The notes beneath the pieces are model-generated. The model was not told the origin of the DNA. It was given only the letters and a program-made list of their open reading frames with translations, and ran no database searches. A stretch of 64,000 nucleotides of DNA from Clytia hemisphaerica. Lineage: Eukaryota; Cnidaria; Hydrozoa; Leptothecata; Clytiidae. The position numbers and the translations under genes were made by a program. Below, piece by piece: positions 12,281-24,920 of this stretch. Location of the stretch: assembly GCA_902728285.1 (NCBI GenBank), contig CACVBU010000956.1, positions 663,457 to 727,456 on the forward strand. The letters are read 5' to 3'. Each line of letters starts with the position of its first letter. The first letter of the stretch is position 1.

Positions 12281-14522
12281 TAGTCCAGGCAATATGGGGC
12301 ATGAGGTACCACCTTGACGGCGAAAAAGGTTTGAAACTGTTTTTGGGTTCAAACACATCTAAATTTTGAGAATCGCGATGGTTTTCAGGCTAACCAGGGG
12401 GCAATAACTTTTCAGAGGGGGTGTTTCGAGGGTACGTGGCAATCATTTTTGGCGCCGATTTGCCTGGGGTAGGGTACTGCATTTCAAGATATCTCATGAA
12501 CTACATATCAAAACCTATTAAAACTTTGCAGGGTTTTAGATAAAGCATCAAAGATTGTTCGAGAAAAATTTCAAGATGGCAGCACGAATAATGTGTATTT
12601 TACAGACCCGAATATCAAAATTTTGTGAAAAAAATCTAATTTAAAAAAAAAATAAAACTTTTCAATTTCACACAGGGCCAAATTCTTCCATGAAATAGAT
12701 GTTAATGCCTTCATTGCTCGTAGTCGGTATAGTTGTAGCATTGTGGAAAGTTTTATGGATTTTAGATGACTATTTTTTGATTTACAGTCCATTTATTTTG
12801 AAAAATTCGGTCAAAACTGCCCCAAAATACAAGAAAAAATGTTGACGTTTTTCTTTATAGCTCAGCAAAGGGCCAAGTAAACCTCATTAAAATTTCACAG
12901 ATGTTAGTTTTTAAGGCCAGGAATATTCAAGTAAAGTTTCGAGATGGTGGGATGAAAAATGTGTATTTTACAGACCAGAATATTGCGAATTTTTCATAAA
13001 AATTAAGATCTCTCTTTAGTTTTGACACCTTAAACGTTGTCTGAGACTCATATATTTTCAATCAGTTGAAGCATTTTTGTTGATAATATTTATAACTTTA
13101 TATACATTCTTAGTTTAGAAGTCTGACTTAACAGTTGTTAAGTGCCTTTGGTATTTTACAGACCACTTTTCTGGCTGCTTTTGATTTAAATAAAATTGAC
13201 CTAATTTGAAATATCTCACTTGTCATCAAGTCATGCAAATCAAAGTTGAAATGCTTTTAAAATTTTCATAATGTGTCGAAAATGCGTTCCTGCTCAATTT
13301 AAATCAGATGATGAGACGATTAGATGGAAAATGTAATTTACAGACCAGATATATAAAGCGTTGCACGAAACCCCGCTACGTTGACTTGTGGAAGCAGACA
13401 AACAAATATATCCCTGAAACATTTTATTTATCTGATTGGTATTTTACAGACTAAGCCTTCCCTTTTTGAGTTTATCTATATAAAAGTAGCTGAAAATGAA
13501 TACATTTAAAGTTATATGCTGCACTATCAAACAAGACTGACACAGTTGACCTGTGTTTACATTGTAGTGGAAAAGTCTTAATAACGACTCAAACGTTAAA
13601 GGTTTTATTTTTACACAAGTGTTCCCATTTCATATCAGACACATATTTCATAACGGGACAGGGTCTGCCTATTGTTCTATTATGCTGATATAAGCAAACA
13701 ATGTTTTTCTATTCCTCTTACTGACCAATCTTACTCCACATACGTGTCAATCCAATGGGAGAAAGCTTGTGAATTAAAATTGATGAGTAAGTAAACGATA
13801 TCACTCTTATTTAAAAAGAAAACCTTTAAGTTTAATAATCTTGATAACAATTAAGCTTGCATTAGTACTAGTAGGACAGCTTAGATTAGTAGGATACATG
13901 CAACATTCAAGGTGGCGTACAGTACCTAATCTAAATTACAGATCAAAGCCATCGGTATCGGCACGTTAAGTCAAGCTTGACATTACTTTCTAGGCTTTCA
14001 AACCTTTTCCTAGTTCTAAAGTAATACAGTTTTTCATCGATATCTTTAAGACACTGCTAATGAAGATTTTGCTGTATCAACTTAAAGAGAGTATGGTGGT
14101 ATCCGTAACCCAGAAAGATCAGTAAAATTTTTACTTGGGGCCTTATACTACATCAGATATAATTTTTTTTTTGCATTTATCGGTTATCTCCGAACAGACC
14201 CTGGTTGATCCACTAAGTTGTACGCGAGATCACATTCGCAACATCACTTTAGATTAGAGGGTTGAAATGGCGATCTGATATGAGAGATTTATCTGGGAAC
14301 TTGTCTAAAAAACCTTTTTTTGGTGCTGGTTTTTAAAAGGTTTTCAATTTTTAGCATAAAAATCTAAAGAAGAAAGTAGCTCCAGTCTACGCTAGGTTAT
14401 GCGGTTGATTCTCACTCAGGTCTTTTTATTCGAATCAATTTAACCAGGACGGGATGGGATGTTGCTTACGCTAAACTGTCTAATGGCTACTTCCAACTTT
14501 TATACGACCACCTTAGACCTAC
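12281..14522 (+). repeat. Repeat family R, copy A (2.24 kb)
   Basis: It begins TAGTCCAGGCAATATGGGGC and ends with GACCACCTTAGACCTAC. The first 1.05 kb recurs inverted at 23870-24920, and two internal parts recur directly at 18084-18375 and 21776-22795. The motif TATTTTACAGACC (or a near match) recurs at about 12590, 12958, 13153, 13335 and 13440, as expected for subterminal protein-binding repeats of a DNA transposon. No coding ORF lies within it. The shared 3' boundary of copies A and B shows this is a discrete repeat, not simple local inversion. Confidence 0.7.
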
Positions 14523-14559
14523 ACACTGGGTGAAAACCGAAATTTCCAGTTCATTGGAA

Positions 14560-14905
14560 ATACCAAAAAAGACCTAAAAATGTCTGGAAATCTCACTTTT
14601 TTTGGTATTTCCGAAGGTATGGAAATGTCAAATTCTCAAAATTTGGAAACGCCACTATGTGACATTCGCTAAATTCCCAGACTTTGAAATGTCAAATTTC
14701 TTGATCTTTTTTATGTTTTAAAATTCATCTTTTTGGATTTTTGAGGAATGGAAATGTCAAATTTCCCAAATTTGGAAACGCATTCCCAGACTTTGAAATG
14801 TCAATTTCCTATATTTTTTTGTTTTAATCATTTTTTTGGGATTTCTTGAGGATGGAAATGTCAAATTTCCCAAATTGGAACTATGTGACATTTGCTAATT
14901 CCCAT
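14560..14905. repeat. Degenerate tandem repeat with GGAAATGTCAAATTTCCCAAA units
   Basis: Phrases such as TGGAAATGTCAAATT, CCCAGACTTTGAAATGTCAA and TTTGGAAACG recur three times or so, with a spacing of roughly 110-130 bp. No ORF. Confidence 0.55.
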
Positions 14906-15584
14906 AACTGGAAGTTCATATTTCCTGGTATTCCTTATAATTAAAAGTCATCTTTAATAGGTTGTAAAAAGCTTCAAATTACATGTGAGGAAAGATGACC
15001 ATAAAATCTTCGTAATCTAATCATTTTACCAACTTGACGCTACAAGGATACACAAAATGGCAAACCAACAAATATACATAACATAAATATTTATTTAACA
15101 TGTTTCATTTCAAAGCACAAAGATAAAAAAGCTATGATATTGTATAAAAAATCCATCAAATCCACCATCTCACCATCAATCAAATTCCTGTTGAGTCTAG
15201 TTATAGAACCTGCATACAGTATATGAAATTTTGTGTACAATAATCTGTTGAGTGTATCATTAAAACTGTGATTTCTGAGATTTCCGATGAATGTTTAGTT
15301 TACCCATTCTACAAGTTTATGTCTGGAGCAGAGATATGAGTTTTNTTTTTCAATGCAACATTTGAATTTTCAGATTCAGGAATAGTTTGTCTAACAGAAA
15401 ATGTATAACATGCCATAGTTTTGTTGGCTACATCAGTCAGAAAACACATTTTAAACACGGCAATTATGAAAAATTCACTATGGTCAGAGCCCTTAAGAAA
15501 TCCTTGACTTTATTTTGTCAGAATCAAACCACAGTGTGACTGTTATAATTGCAGGAAAAAAATACATTGAGAATTGAGATATTT
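14906..15584. other. AT-rich non-coding stretch
   Basis: No gene, strong repeat or RNA seen. One ambiguous base at 15345. Confidence 0.4.
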
Positions 15585-15825
15585 ATTATACGTTTTTTTA
15601 TAAGAGCAAAGAATATAAGAACATAAGGCCAAAATACTAAGAACATGTTAAGGCTTCGCAGACTCTAAAACAGCCGATTTCTTAGTAAAATGGACAAAAA
15701 TACTCAAAAAATGGTAAAGATAAGAACATGTTAAGAACATTTTTAGGCTTAAAACTCAGAAAGTTAAGATCATCCGAAGGCTTCTAGAATTTTGGATGTT
15801 CTTATAAAAAAACAACGTGTATACT
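15585..15825. repeat. Small MITE-like element
   Basis: TTTTTTTATAAGAGCA at the left end faces TGTTCTTATAAAAAAAC at the right end. The interior is rich in repeated AAGAACATGTTAAG phrases. No coding capacity. Confidence 0.45.
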
Positions 15826-15977
15826 TATCCGAACAACATAAACAGAGGGGTTGTTTTTCAAAAATAAACAATACTAGTATATTACAAAGTTCCAGATTCC
15901 AAATATGTCTCAAACTTGCTTTAGGCGGCTTTTAGTCAATTCAAAGAATAGTCCATTCGCCCATTCACTTAAAAAAA

Positions 15978-16673
15978 AAAAGTCTATTCACGATAAGTGT
16001 GCACTCTTTTTTCTTTTACCTATAACTTTTGAAGGAATTCTTTAATCTTCATAAATTTGGTATCGTTGGAGAGATATTTGTGAGTGGAACAATTTAAAAT
16101 CAAAAAGTCTTTTAAAACATTCTAAAAATGAAGATGAAAATGAAGAAGAAAAAAATGAAGATCTTGTAGAAAAGTGCTATAACCATCATTTTCACTTAAG
16201 TGAATCCTTGATCATCGAACGTCATCACTGTGAAAAAAATTCTCAAAAATAATCATTCAGTCAAAAGATATCAAACAAAGTTATAAGCTGATTGACGTCT
16301 AAAAACGCTGTTTTCTCCTGTTTTCTGCTAATTTCTAGGCTACTGTTTTTGGGGGTTAATCACTTATAAACTTTGTATCATAACTTTATCTTGAATAATT
16401 ATTTTAGCTAAATTTTTTCACAATGATGACCTCCTAAGATCAAAGAATCTCTCCAATGAAAATGAAAGTTATAGCACTTCTCTACAAGATCTTCATTTTT
16501 TTCTTCTTCATTTTCATCTTCGTTTTTAGAATTTTTTTAAAGACTTTTTGATTTCAAATTGTTCCACTCACAAATATCTCTCCAACGATACCAAATTTAT
16601 AAAGATTTAAGAATTCCTTCAAAAGTTGTAGGTAAAAGAAAAAAGAGTGCACACTTATCGTGAATAGACTTTT
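15978..16673. mobile_element. Foldback element with ~210-bp arms
   Basis: The left arm (about 15978-16192) starts AAAGTCTATTCACGATAAGT and is mirrored, with few changes, by the right arm (about 16462-16673), which ends ACTTATCGTGAATAGACTTT. The arms include a GAAGATGAAAATGAAGAAG purine tract. The roughly 270-bp centre has no ORF. No target duplication could be fixed because A runs border it. Confidence 0.7.
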
Positions 16674-17512
16674 AGTATTAAAAAGGCGTGATATCTAGAG
16701 AGAGGGTCGCGTTTTTAAAAACATATCACATTAAAATTTAAAATATTTTCGAATGGTAGTCCAGAACCGGGGTTTCAATACACAGGTTGCAAATTAAAGT
16801 CTGAAGACTTAATGGTTCTAGAAAAGCAAAGAGTGATTACCCCTGCCGGCACACCTAACTCTAGGGGAAGTCCTAAATACTTCTTCTCGCCTTGACAACT
16901 GTCTACAACTCTATTCCATTACGGTCATTCAAAAAGCCTAGACAGCCACATGACTTTGTCTCCACTCCAACACAAAAATAGGATCTTCATCTTTTCAAAG
17001 TTTGTTCTAATGGCCCAAGCCCCATGTTATGATTTATCTAGCATACACGTCTGACATTTCCATGACACCTTGGTTCAATCCCCATCTTCTTTTCTTCAAA
17101 ACATTGTTCTGATTACACCTTCTATGCTCCAGCAATCCCTCTCTACTCATTGTCAAGCAGCCCAATCTGCTCCCAGAACACTTTCTCAGCTCTTCCTTAA
17201 GCAGCACTGACTTTTTTTTTTGACAAACCTACTACTGGTAATTAGATTGATATAGATTACCCGTCTGCTTTCAGGATTTCTGTGTTGTGGGATAGATAGC
17301 TTTTACTCGAAATTTTTATGTTACATGACATTTATTTCTGATTGGTTCGAATTTATTGAGACTGACAAAGTTATCAACTGTAAGTTGTAAAGCACGTAAC
17401 ATGGGAATAAGATCACGTGAACCTTTCCGAGTAATCACATGCTTTGACTGCATTGTTATAATTTTGCAACCCGTGTATTGAGAAGTGAGTGATATCTAGC
17501 GAATATTAATAT
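16674..17512. other. No gene seen
   Basis: AT-rich sequence with a C/T-rich stretch near 16890-17200. No domain-bearing frame or RNA gene recognised. Confidence 0.4.
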
Positions 17513-17651
17513 TATAGGTGATTTCTGTACCTAACTCGAGATATTATTGAGCTTCAAAAAGCGCAAAAAACTGGACAAAACAGCTGTTTCTGGCTGAAAA
17601 ACACGGTTTTCAAGGGTTAATATCTCGAGTTAGGTACAGAAATCACCTATA
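17513..17651. repeat. Perfect 34-bp inverted repeat around a 71-bp loop
   Basis: 17513-17546 (TATAGGTGATTTCTGTACCT...) is the exact reverse complement of 17618-17651. The 71-bp loop contains CAAAAAGCGC and further minor self-complementarity. It may be a small MITE or foldback end; no gene is associated. Confidence 0.8.
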
Positions 17652-17890
17652 CTTGCAATATACCTCTAATCTTAATTTTTTGAGAGCTTTCCAAAAATAT
17701 ACAACAGGTCCCCGTTTTCTCAAGCTAAAATTTTCATAAATTTTTGACCCTATGATTTTTGCCTGAGACCTTCATATTTGTATATGTAATCACATGATAA
17801 CGAGTGCAATTCGAATATAATTGCTCGAGTGATTTTTTTTGTTATTAATTTTCCGAGTCCGAAAGGACGAGGAAAATTCGCAGTTGTATT

Positions 17891-18022
17891 GAAGTTTTTA
17901 CAAGATGGTCACATAATTGGTTATTCAAAACAATAGAGATGACGCGTTCTTTAGAAAAATATAATAAAAGTTTTTGTTTGAATAGTTAACGACCAATCCA
18001 ATGACAAAAATTCTTGTAAATG
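17891..18022. repeat. Second, inverted copy of the 11749-11888 MITE
   Basis: It shares GATGACGCGTTCTTTAGAAA and AAGTTTTTACAAG with the 11.8-kb copy in reverse orientation. It ends just before copy B of repeat family R. Confidence 0.5.
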
Positions 18023-18083
18023 TTCAACTTGACCCAAAATTCGAAACAAAAAAATCACGAGTGCAATTTTCGAATTGTAAGAG

Positions 18084-18375
18084 TTAACAGATGTTAGTTT
18101 TTAAGTTAAGGCCAGGAACACATTCAAGTGAAGTTTCGAGATGGTGGGATGAAAAATGTGTATTTTACAGACCAGAATATTTCAAATTGTTCATAAAAAT
18201 TAAGATCTCTCTTTAGTTTTGACACCTCAAACGTTGTCTGAGACTTATATTTTCAATCAATTGAAGCATTTTTGTTGATTAATATCTATAACTATATATA
18301 CATTCTTAGTTTAGAAGTCTGACTTAACAGAAGTTAAGTGCCTTTGGTATTTTACAGACCACTTTTCTGGCTGCT
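18084..18375 (+). repeat. Repeat family R, copy B, left part
   Basis: It closely matches 12896-13188 in direct orientation, including two TATTTTACAGACCA motifs. Similarity stops abruptly after CTGGCTGCTTT, where the Kolobok element begins. Confidence 0.75.
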
Positions 18376-21300
18376 TTGATAATAATGACCAAGAAATTTC
18401 ATTTCTCTTTTTTGATAAAGAAAATCAATGGGTCGCTAGGTGAAGATTGATAAAAATATATGCGATGATGGAAGAGAAAACATAAAAGGAACGGCGCCCG
18501 ATTTTCAAAACTGATATCTTGGCTTCTAATGGCTATATAAGATTTATTTTCATCAATCTAGACAGTTAAAATCCTTTTCTGAGAAAAAAAAAATCAGTAC
18601 TCAAATATCCTTGTTTAAAGCTCTTTTTTCTATAGCGCGTTCAAAAAGAGAGAAATGAAACTGGAACTACTACGTCATAAACGGCAAAAGAGGAACTTCT
18701 TTGATAAACAATTAAGAAAGAGTGGTTTACGTTATTGAGTAATATTATACACCATACATATATATTAAAAATACTGAAGATACAACTATGAAAAAAATGT
18801 ACAAATTTTAACAAAATCTAGACCTGCTTTTTCTGACAACTTCCTCCTTATCTGGTTTAGGTTCTGTAGCGATATTTTTTGGTGGCTTAGGCAGGTTTGG
18901 GAGAGGGTATTTCTCACGAGTTTCCCGTAGATAAAAAACCTCTTCGAGAATGTTGCTTATGTAGCTTTTGTCCTTCGCTTCTTTGATTGGTTTAGATACC
19001 CAACTTTGAGTGATACGAGTGAATGTGATCTTGTTACGTTTTTTGCCAGATTTGGTTTCAGCTTGCTGTAGACCAACAGATGAATTATGATCTAAAACTG
19101 CAAGTTGTGATCGAGCAACCATAACCTCGTATGAAAAGTGCAGACGTTTCGGACAATATTTATTATACAAGGAATGAAATACTTCTAAATTTCCTGTGTG
19201 GTTAAATTCGGTAAGATATGGAAAATCTTTTAAAAGTTTAGGATCAGCAACAATTTTCTTGAGTGCAACAAATGCTGACGAATCTTTTTTCAGCCATTTA
19301 CGTCCAAGGCGTTTCCCATGCTCACATGATTTATAATGCTTGTTTCCTTTGAACGTATGTTTATTGGTGATGTGCTCCAGAATACTGAGCCACTTTTCCT
19401 TTAAGATTTCAACATTTCCACCGCACGTTTTACAACACCACCAAAAATGGTTGATAATCGATTTTACCCACAACAACAACTCGGCATTTTTCTTAGCTTT
19501 AGCTGCTTTCATCAGCCGTTTTTTTATGCTCTTACAAAAATGCCAAATGTCGAATTGGTGAGGAATGTCTTTACATTCTGTTCTCATGAACTTTCTTACT
19601 TGTGTATGGCGGTCAGTAGTGAGGCTTAGAATTTTGATTCCGTACTCTTTGAGGCGTCTCAGTAAATCTTTAAGTCCAAAAAGCTCCATTCGATTGGAAT
19701 TTCCTGCTATACGGCAATGTGAAACGTTAAAGTCTACAATTTGACCATCAGCAGAGTTCATTATCGTGTAAGTACCGTACTTAGCGCTGTAGCCGGGAGA
19801 ATCGCATCTTCCATCTCCGTTAACGTGAATCGGACCGTTCTCAATAATCTCAGCGATGATTATTTCTCTGAATGTAGTGTAGACGTGATGAATAGCAGGT
19901 AGGAGATAAGCTTTCTGCATTTTGTAAAACGATCTCTCACTAATAAAGGCTACCTTGGCGATTCCCATCATCTCACTTATTCGACGATAAGTAGCACCTG
20001 AACAGAGAACTGATGCTGCCATAAGAATGTTCCCTTCAGCCATTCCTCTCACATCTGGTTGTGACTCCCATTTGGTTTCGTGATTATTCACACAAAGCTT
20101 TGTAACGATTATCTTAGTTCCTCGGGTGACACATTTCGTTATCGAGGCAATTTGGTGGCATAGAGAAACAAAATGAAAGAAGTTGTGCTAGACAAGACCA
20201 GTAAACGATGAACTTTGTGTCTTTGTTGGGCAAGCCGATCGACTCCTCACTCTCTACATCACTATCTGAATCACTGTCTGTGGGATCGGGTTCGAATGTC
20301 AGATCTGATGGGTCGTCCTCTTCTTCATCAGAGCTACTATCGATTACGTCCATCGGTTCCTTGTCATCACTACTTTCAATTTTAAACGTGACCATCACAT
20401 CAGGTGGAAATGTTATTTCTGTATTTGTCTCTTTTACCTTTGTGTCTGTCTTTTTCTTCTCAAATTTCACTTTCAATGGTCCTGGGAAATCAATGTTATG
20501 AGTTCTCTCTTTATCCTGTGAGTGATTGGGTTGGTCATGGTATTGTGTTCCCCGAGATGTCACTTTTTTGAAGGGTGTGTCCCAGCTGATATGGACTTGT
20601 CTACCATGACAGGTGCCTTTGAAACAGGTTCGATATTTTCGGTGCTGGTTGGCTCGACATTTCTCTCTTCGTAAACTTTTAAACTTTTTCAATAAATTGT
20701 CGTTTATTTGCGCGCTCAGACCTTGCTTTTGACATTGGCCTTGACTTAGGTTCTTTCGAGAAGCAAAAAATGGTTGGCACTGCATCTTCCTTCAATTTTC
20801 GTTTCGATGGTATTCCCATAAGTTCAGCCTGTAAAAGTAAAAAAGCAAATTAAGCCAAAGTTGTTGTTAACACCCCTGTTTCATATGTGCTCAAAATCTT
20901 ATAAGTCTAATCCAAACCATCCAAGTGACCTTATTGAGCCAGAATTTAGTGGATACTATCCCAAGTGAGTGAAAACACTACACCAAGGCACTGAGACAGG
21001 GGTGCTAAAGATATTTCAGCTGTGGGGGATTTCTCACAAATGCGGGCTAGCTACGGCTATTAAGAGAGAAGGATCCCATTGGGATAAGGAAAGAGAAAAA
21101 ACAAGCATTTACCTGGAGGTCTCGTTCGAAACAGGAGCTCTCAAAATGTTCTGAACAAAGCACAAGACTCTTTGGTAATTTTCCTTCCCTTCGTATATTT
21201 CGTTCCCATTGCTCTCGAAGGCTTGCATTCTTAGGAAGAGAGTGAAAACTGAGGGTTTTCTTTATTTGTTTGGTTGCGTCGTTTTTTGGTTCACTTTGAG

Positions 21301-21775
21301 TCTTGTCGTCATTCTTTTCGTGTTGCTTCTTCTTTTCCTTTGCTTTCTCCTCACCACGGTTGGTACAACCATAAGCACCGCAACTTGAAACCATTTTACT
21401 TTTACTGCTTCTACAATTAAATTCTTCACAAAATGATTTTTCTTCTCTCTTAAAATCGTAAAATCCTTCTACTGTAAAACGAGAGATGAGAGAGCCGTTT
21501 TGCTTATCATCTCATTATAACATTTGTTTAATCTGCCTTTTGCCTTTTATGACGTAAAATTCTGCGCTCGACCTAGTTTCCTGAATGTACAAAAGTGGGT
21601 CTTTTCAAAGCTTAATAAACGCAGAGATTGTTATGACTTTTAGAAAAAAAGAGAAAGTTTTGTGAAGAGATTTTTTTGGGATGTGATTTTTTAATGTGAA
21701 GCTTCATGAATTTTAATTCTTTAAAATTAGTGCCGTTCCCCTTTAAAAAGCTCTATTTAAGCGATTTAAGGCTTT
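18376..21775 (-). mobile_element. Kolobok-type DNA transposon inserted in repeat R copy B
   Basis: It contains the THAP-Kolobok transposase gene on the minus strand and interrupts family R: similarity to copy A resumes near 21776. Relative to copy A, about 290 bp (13189-13481) is missing at the junction. AACGGC-containing sequences near both ends (about 18491 and 21730) could be terminal repeats, but I could not fix the TTAA target duplication typical of Kolobok. Confidence 0.65.
18808..21394 (-). pseudogene. THAP-domain Kolobok transposase, frameshifted
   Basis: Exon 1 (21394-21113) encodes a THAP zinc finger: CGAYGCTNR, FHSLP, W, then LCSEHF and CFERDL. It splices in phase at 20828 into AELMGIPSKRKLKEDAVPT, the usual continuation of THAP proteins, then stops near 20690. 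The linker continues in shifted frames with an acidic SSSDEEEDD region. At 20114-20180 the protein shifts frame again. The ORF 18808-20091 (427 residues) is the catalytic core, with DGRCDSPGYSAKYG, LTTDRH, FDIWHFCKS, a CKTCGGN zinc motif and HTGNLEVFHSLYNKY, all typical of Kolobok. Such enzymes cut and paste DNA at TTAA. At least three frame breaks make it a probable pseudogene unless the assembly is at fault. Confidence 0.82.
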
Positions 21776-22795
21776 TTGAAAATAAAAGTAGCTGAAGATA
21801 TTAAATGGCGACTCAAATCCAGACTGACCAGTCATGTGTTTACATTTTAGCCGAAAGTCTTAATAACGACTCAAACTTTAAAGGTTTTATTTTAACACAA
21901 GTGTTCCCATTTCATATCAGACACATATTTCATAACGGGACAGTGTCTGCCTATTGTTCTATTATGCTGATATAAACAAAGAATGTTTTTCTATTCCTCT
22001 TTCTGACCAATCTTGCTCCGCATACGTGTCAATCCAATGGGAGAAAGCTTGTGAATTAAAATTGATGAGTAAGCAAACGATATCACTCTTATTTTAAAAA
22101 GAAAACCTTTAAGTTTAATAATCTTGATAACTATTAAGCTTGTATTAGTACTAGTAGGACAACCTAGATTAGTAGGATACATGCAACATTCAAGGTGGCG
22201 TACAGTACCTAATCTAAATTCCAGATCAAAGCCATCGGTATCGGCGCGTTTGACATTTCTTTCTAGGCTTTAAAACCTTTTCCTAGTTCTAAAGTAATAC
22301 AGTTTTTCGTCGATATCTTTAAGACACTACTAATGAAGATTTTGCTGTATCAACTTAAAGAGAGTATGGTGGTATCCGTAACCCAGAAAGATCAGTAAAA
22401 TTTGTACTTGGGGCCTTATACTGCATCCGATGAGAAATTTTTTTGCATTTATTGGTTATCTCCAAACAGACCCTGGTTGATCCACTAAGTTGTACGAAAG
22501 ATCACATTCCCAACATCACTTTAGATTAGAGGGTTGAAATGGCGATCTGATACGAGAAATTTATCTGGAAACTTGTCGAAAAAAGCTTTTTATGCTGGTT
22601 TTTAAAAGGTTTTCAATTTTTAGCATAAATATATAAAGAAGAAAGTAGCTCCAGTCTACGCTAGATTATGCGGTTGATTCTCACTCAGGTCTTTTTATTC
22701 GAATCAATTTAACCAGGACGGGATGGGATGTTGCTTACGCTAAACTGTGTAAAGGCTACCTCCAACTTTTATACGACCACCTTAGACCTACATTG
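21776..22795 (+). repeat. Repeat family R, copy B, right part
   Basis: It closely matches 13482-14522 in direct orientation and ends at the same GACCACCTTAGACCTAC boundary as copy A. It is more than 90% alike by eye, with scattered small indels. No ORF of interest. Confidence 0.78.
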
Positions 22796-23869
22796 CTGAA
22801 TCACATTAACTGATGACTACTATGTATCTGATCGCCGAACTCCTTGAGACAACGTTGAGATGTGCTTTTTTCTAAATCATTATCTTCCCAGGCGAGCGAT
22901 GAGGAGAATTCGGTAGTAGCGGTCAAGGCGTTAACCTGTACTATGACTCACCCATACACACCAAACCAACTGAGCTAACAACCACTAAGCTAACCATAGC
23001 CACCAAGTCTTAAAATACCCCTTAAAAGGAAGAGATTGTCAATCCCATTGGATACTTTTCTTAACCTTATTCCCACAGATTCAATGGGTCGTTGAGACAG
23101 GGATCTTCTATTGATCAAATCTAAAATGATATTCAATTTTGGTTCTTTAAAACCATTCAACTTGCATTGAAGACGATTGTCTCTTGTTTCCCTGTAAAAA
23201 TAATAGCGAGTACCAATATTGATAGCGCAACATTATTCTTGGTAAGTTTAAACTTAAGATTGTATTTCTCAAGCCTAAAAGAGATGTTTTAGATGATTCA
23301 CGTGCACGGTATAAATATTGACATAACGAGACAAGCACAAAGGATCGCCGTAGGTCTTTTGAATCGAAAAAAGGTTACTGAAAATTTACAAAATTGAGTG
23401 AATAATGATATTATTGGTCATATCTATCCTACAGTGTATCCGGAGGATAGTAGATTAACAAATCCTCAGAATTCATAACACTAACGTTTATTGTCGATTT
23501 TTCTATTAGAAAAATCCGTCGAAGCAACAGATCCTGAGGATTTTTTTGTACCAATCTGTTCCCCTTTTTTCCAGATACACTCTACTGTTTGTTTTTTACA
23601 TTATTTTTGGCATATTTTTTGTAACAGTGAAAAACACCTCAAGGAATCAAGATTAAGATCCAGATAGCAAAGTTTCGAGAGGACGAGTTTTAGAGATAGC
23701 GAGCGCTTTTAGCCTAAATTTGCTTGCCAAAAATATATAGTGCTTTAGGGTACGAGCATACTAGTACTGCTCGGGATATGTATTTTTGGTAAGCTTGATG
23801 ATGTCATGCTTACGATTATCATTTCACTATTTAAAGTTTTATTGATGGAAAATGCCGTATATTTTCTGG
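22796..23869. other. No gene seen
   Basis: AT-rich sequence. A pair of related phrases around AATCCTCAG and ATCCTGAGGA lies near 23460-23545. No coding frame with a known domain. Confidence 0.4.
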
Positions 23870-24920
23870 TCTATAAATTATTACATTTTTCCAATTTCAT
23901 CTAATTCAAAATAAACAGAAACGCATTTTCGACACATGACAACTTTAAAAGCGTTTCAACTTTGATTTACATGACTTGATGACAAGTGAGATATTTCAAA
24001 TTCATTTAATTTTATTTAAATCAAAAGTAGCCAGAAAAGTGGTCTGTAAAATACCAAAAGCACTTAACAACTGTTAAGTCAGACTTCTAAACTAAGAATG
24101 TATATATAGTTATAGATATTATCAACAAAAATGCTTCAATTGATTGAAAATATGAGTCTCAGACAACGTTTGAGGTGTCAAAAGTAAAGAGAGATCTTAA
24201 TTCTTATGAAAAATTCGAAATATTCTGGTCTGTAAAATACACATTTTTCATCCCACCATCTCAAAACTTACTTGAATATTCCTGGCCTTAAAAACTAACA
24301 TCTGTGAAATTTTAATGAGGTTTACTTGGCTTTTTGCTGAGCTATAAAGAAAAACGTCAAGATTTGTTCTTGTATTTTGGGGCAGTTTTGACCGAACTTT
24401 TCAAAATAAATGGACTGTAAATAAAAAAATAGTCGTCTAAAATCCATAAAACTTTCCACAATGCTGCAACTATACCGACTACGAGCAATGAAGGCATTAA
24501 CATCTATTTCATGGAAGAATTTGGCCCTGTGTAAAATTTAAAAGTTTTATTTCTTCTGTAAATTAGATTTTTTCACAAAATTTTGATATTCGGGTCTGTA
24601 AAATACACATTATTCGTGCTACCATCTTGAAATTTTTCACACGCAATCTTTAATGCTTTATCTAAAACCATGCAAAGTTTTAATAGGTTTTGATATGTAG
24701 TTCATGAGATATCTTGAAATGCAGTACCCTACCCCAGGCAAATCGGCTCCAAAAACGATTGCCACGTACCCTCGAAACACCCCCTCTGAAAAGTTATTGC
24801 CCCCTGGTTAGCCTGAAAACCATCGCGATTCTCAAAATATAGATATGTTTGAACCCAAAAACAGTTTCAAACCTTTTTCACCGTCAAGGTGGTACCTCAT
24901 GCCCCATATTGCCTGGACTA
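23870..24920 (-). repeat. Repeat family R, copy C (inverted, 1.05 kb)
   Basis: Reverse complement of 12281-13350, ending exactly at ...GCCTGGACTA opposite the start of copy A. The motif GGTCTGTAAAATA recurs at about 23870, 24040, 24225 and 24590. Together with copy A it forms inverted ends about 12.6 kb apart. No shared target duplication is visible outside them. Confidence 0.75.

Noticed and set aside
14210-14230. CCTGGTTGATCC, the start motif of 18S rRNA
   Set aside because: Only 12 bases match; the following sequence does not continue as rRNA, and the same words occur in repeat copy B at about 22480.
19340-20501. Plus-strand ORFs over the Kolobok gene
   Set aside because: Antisense shadows of the acidic linker and transposase core.
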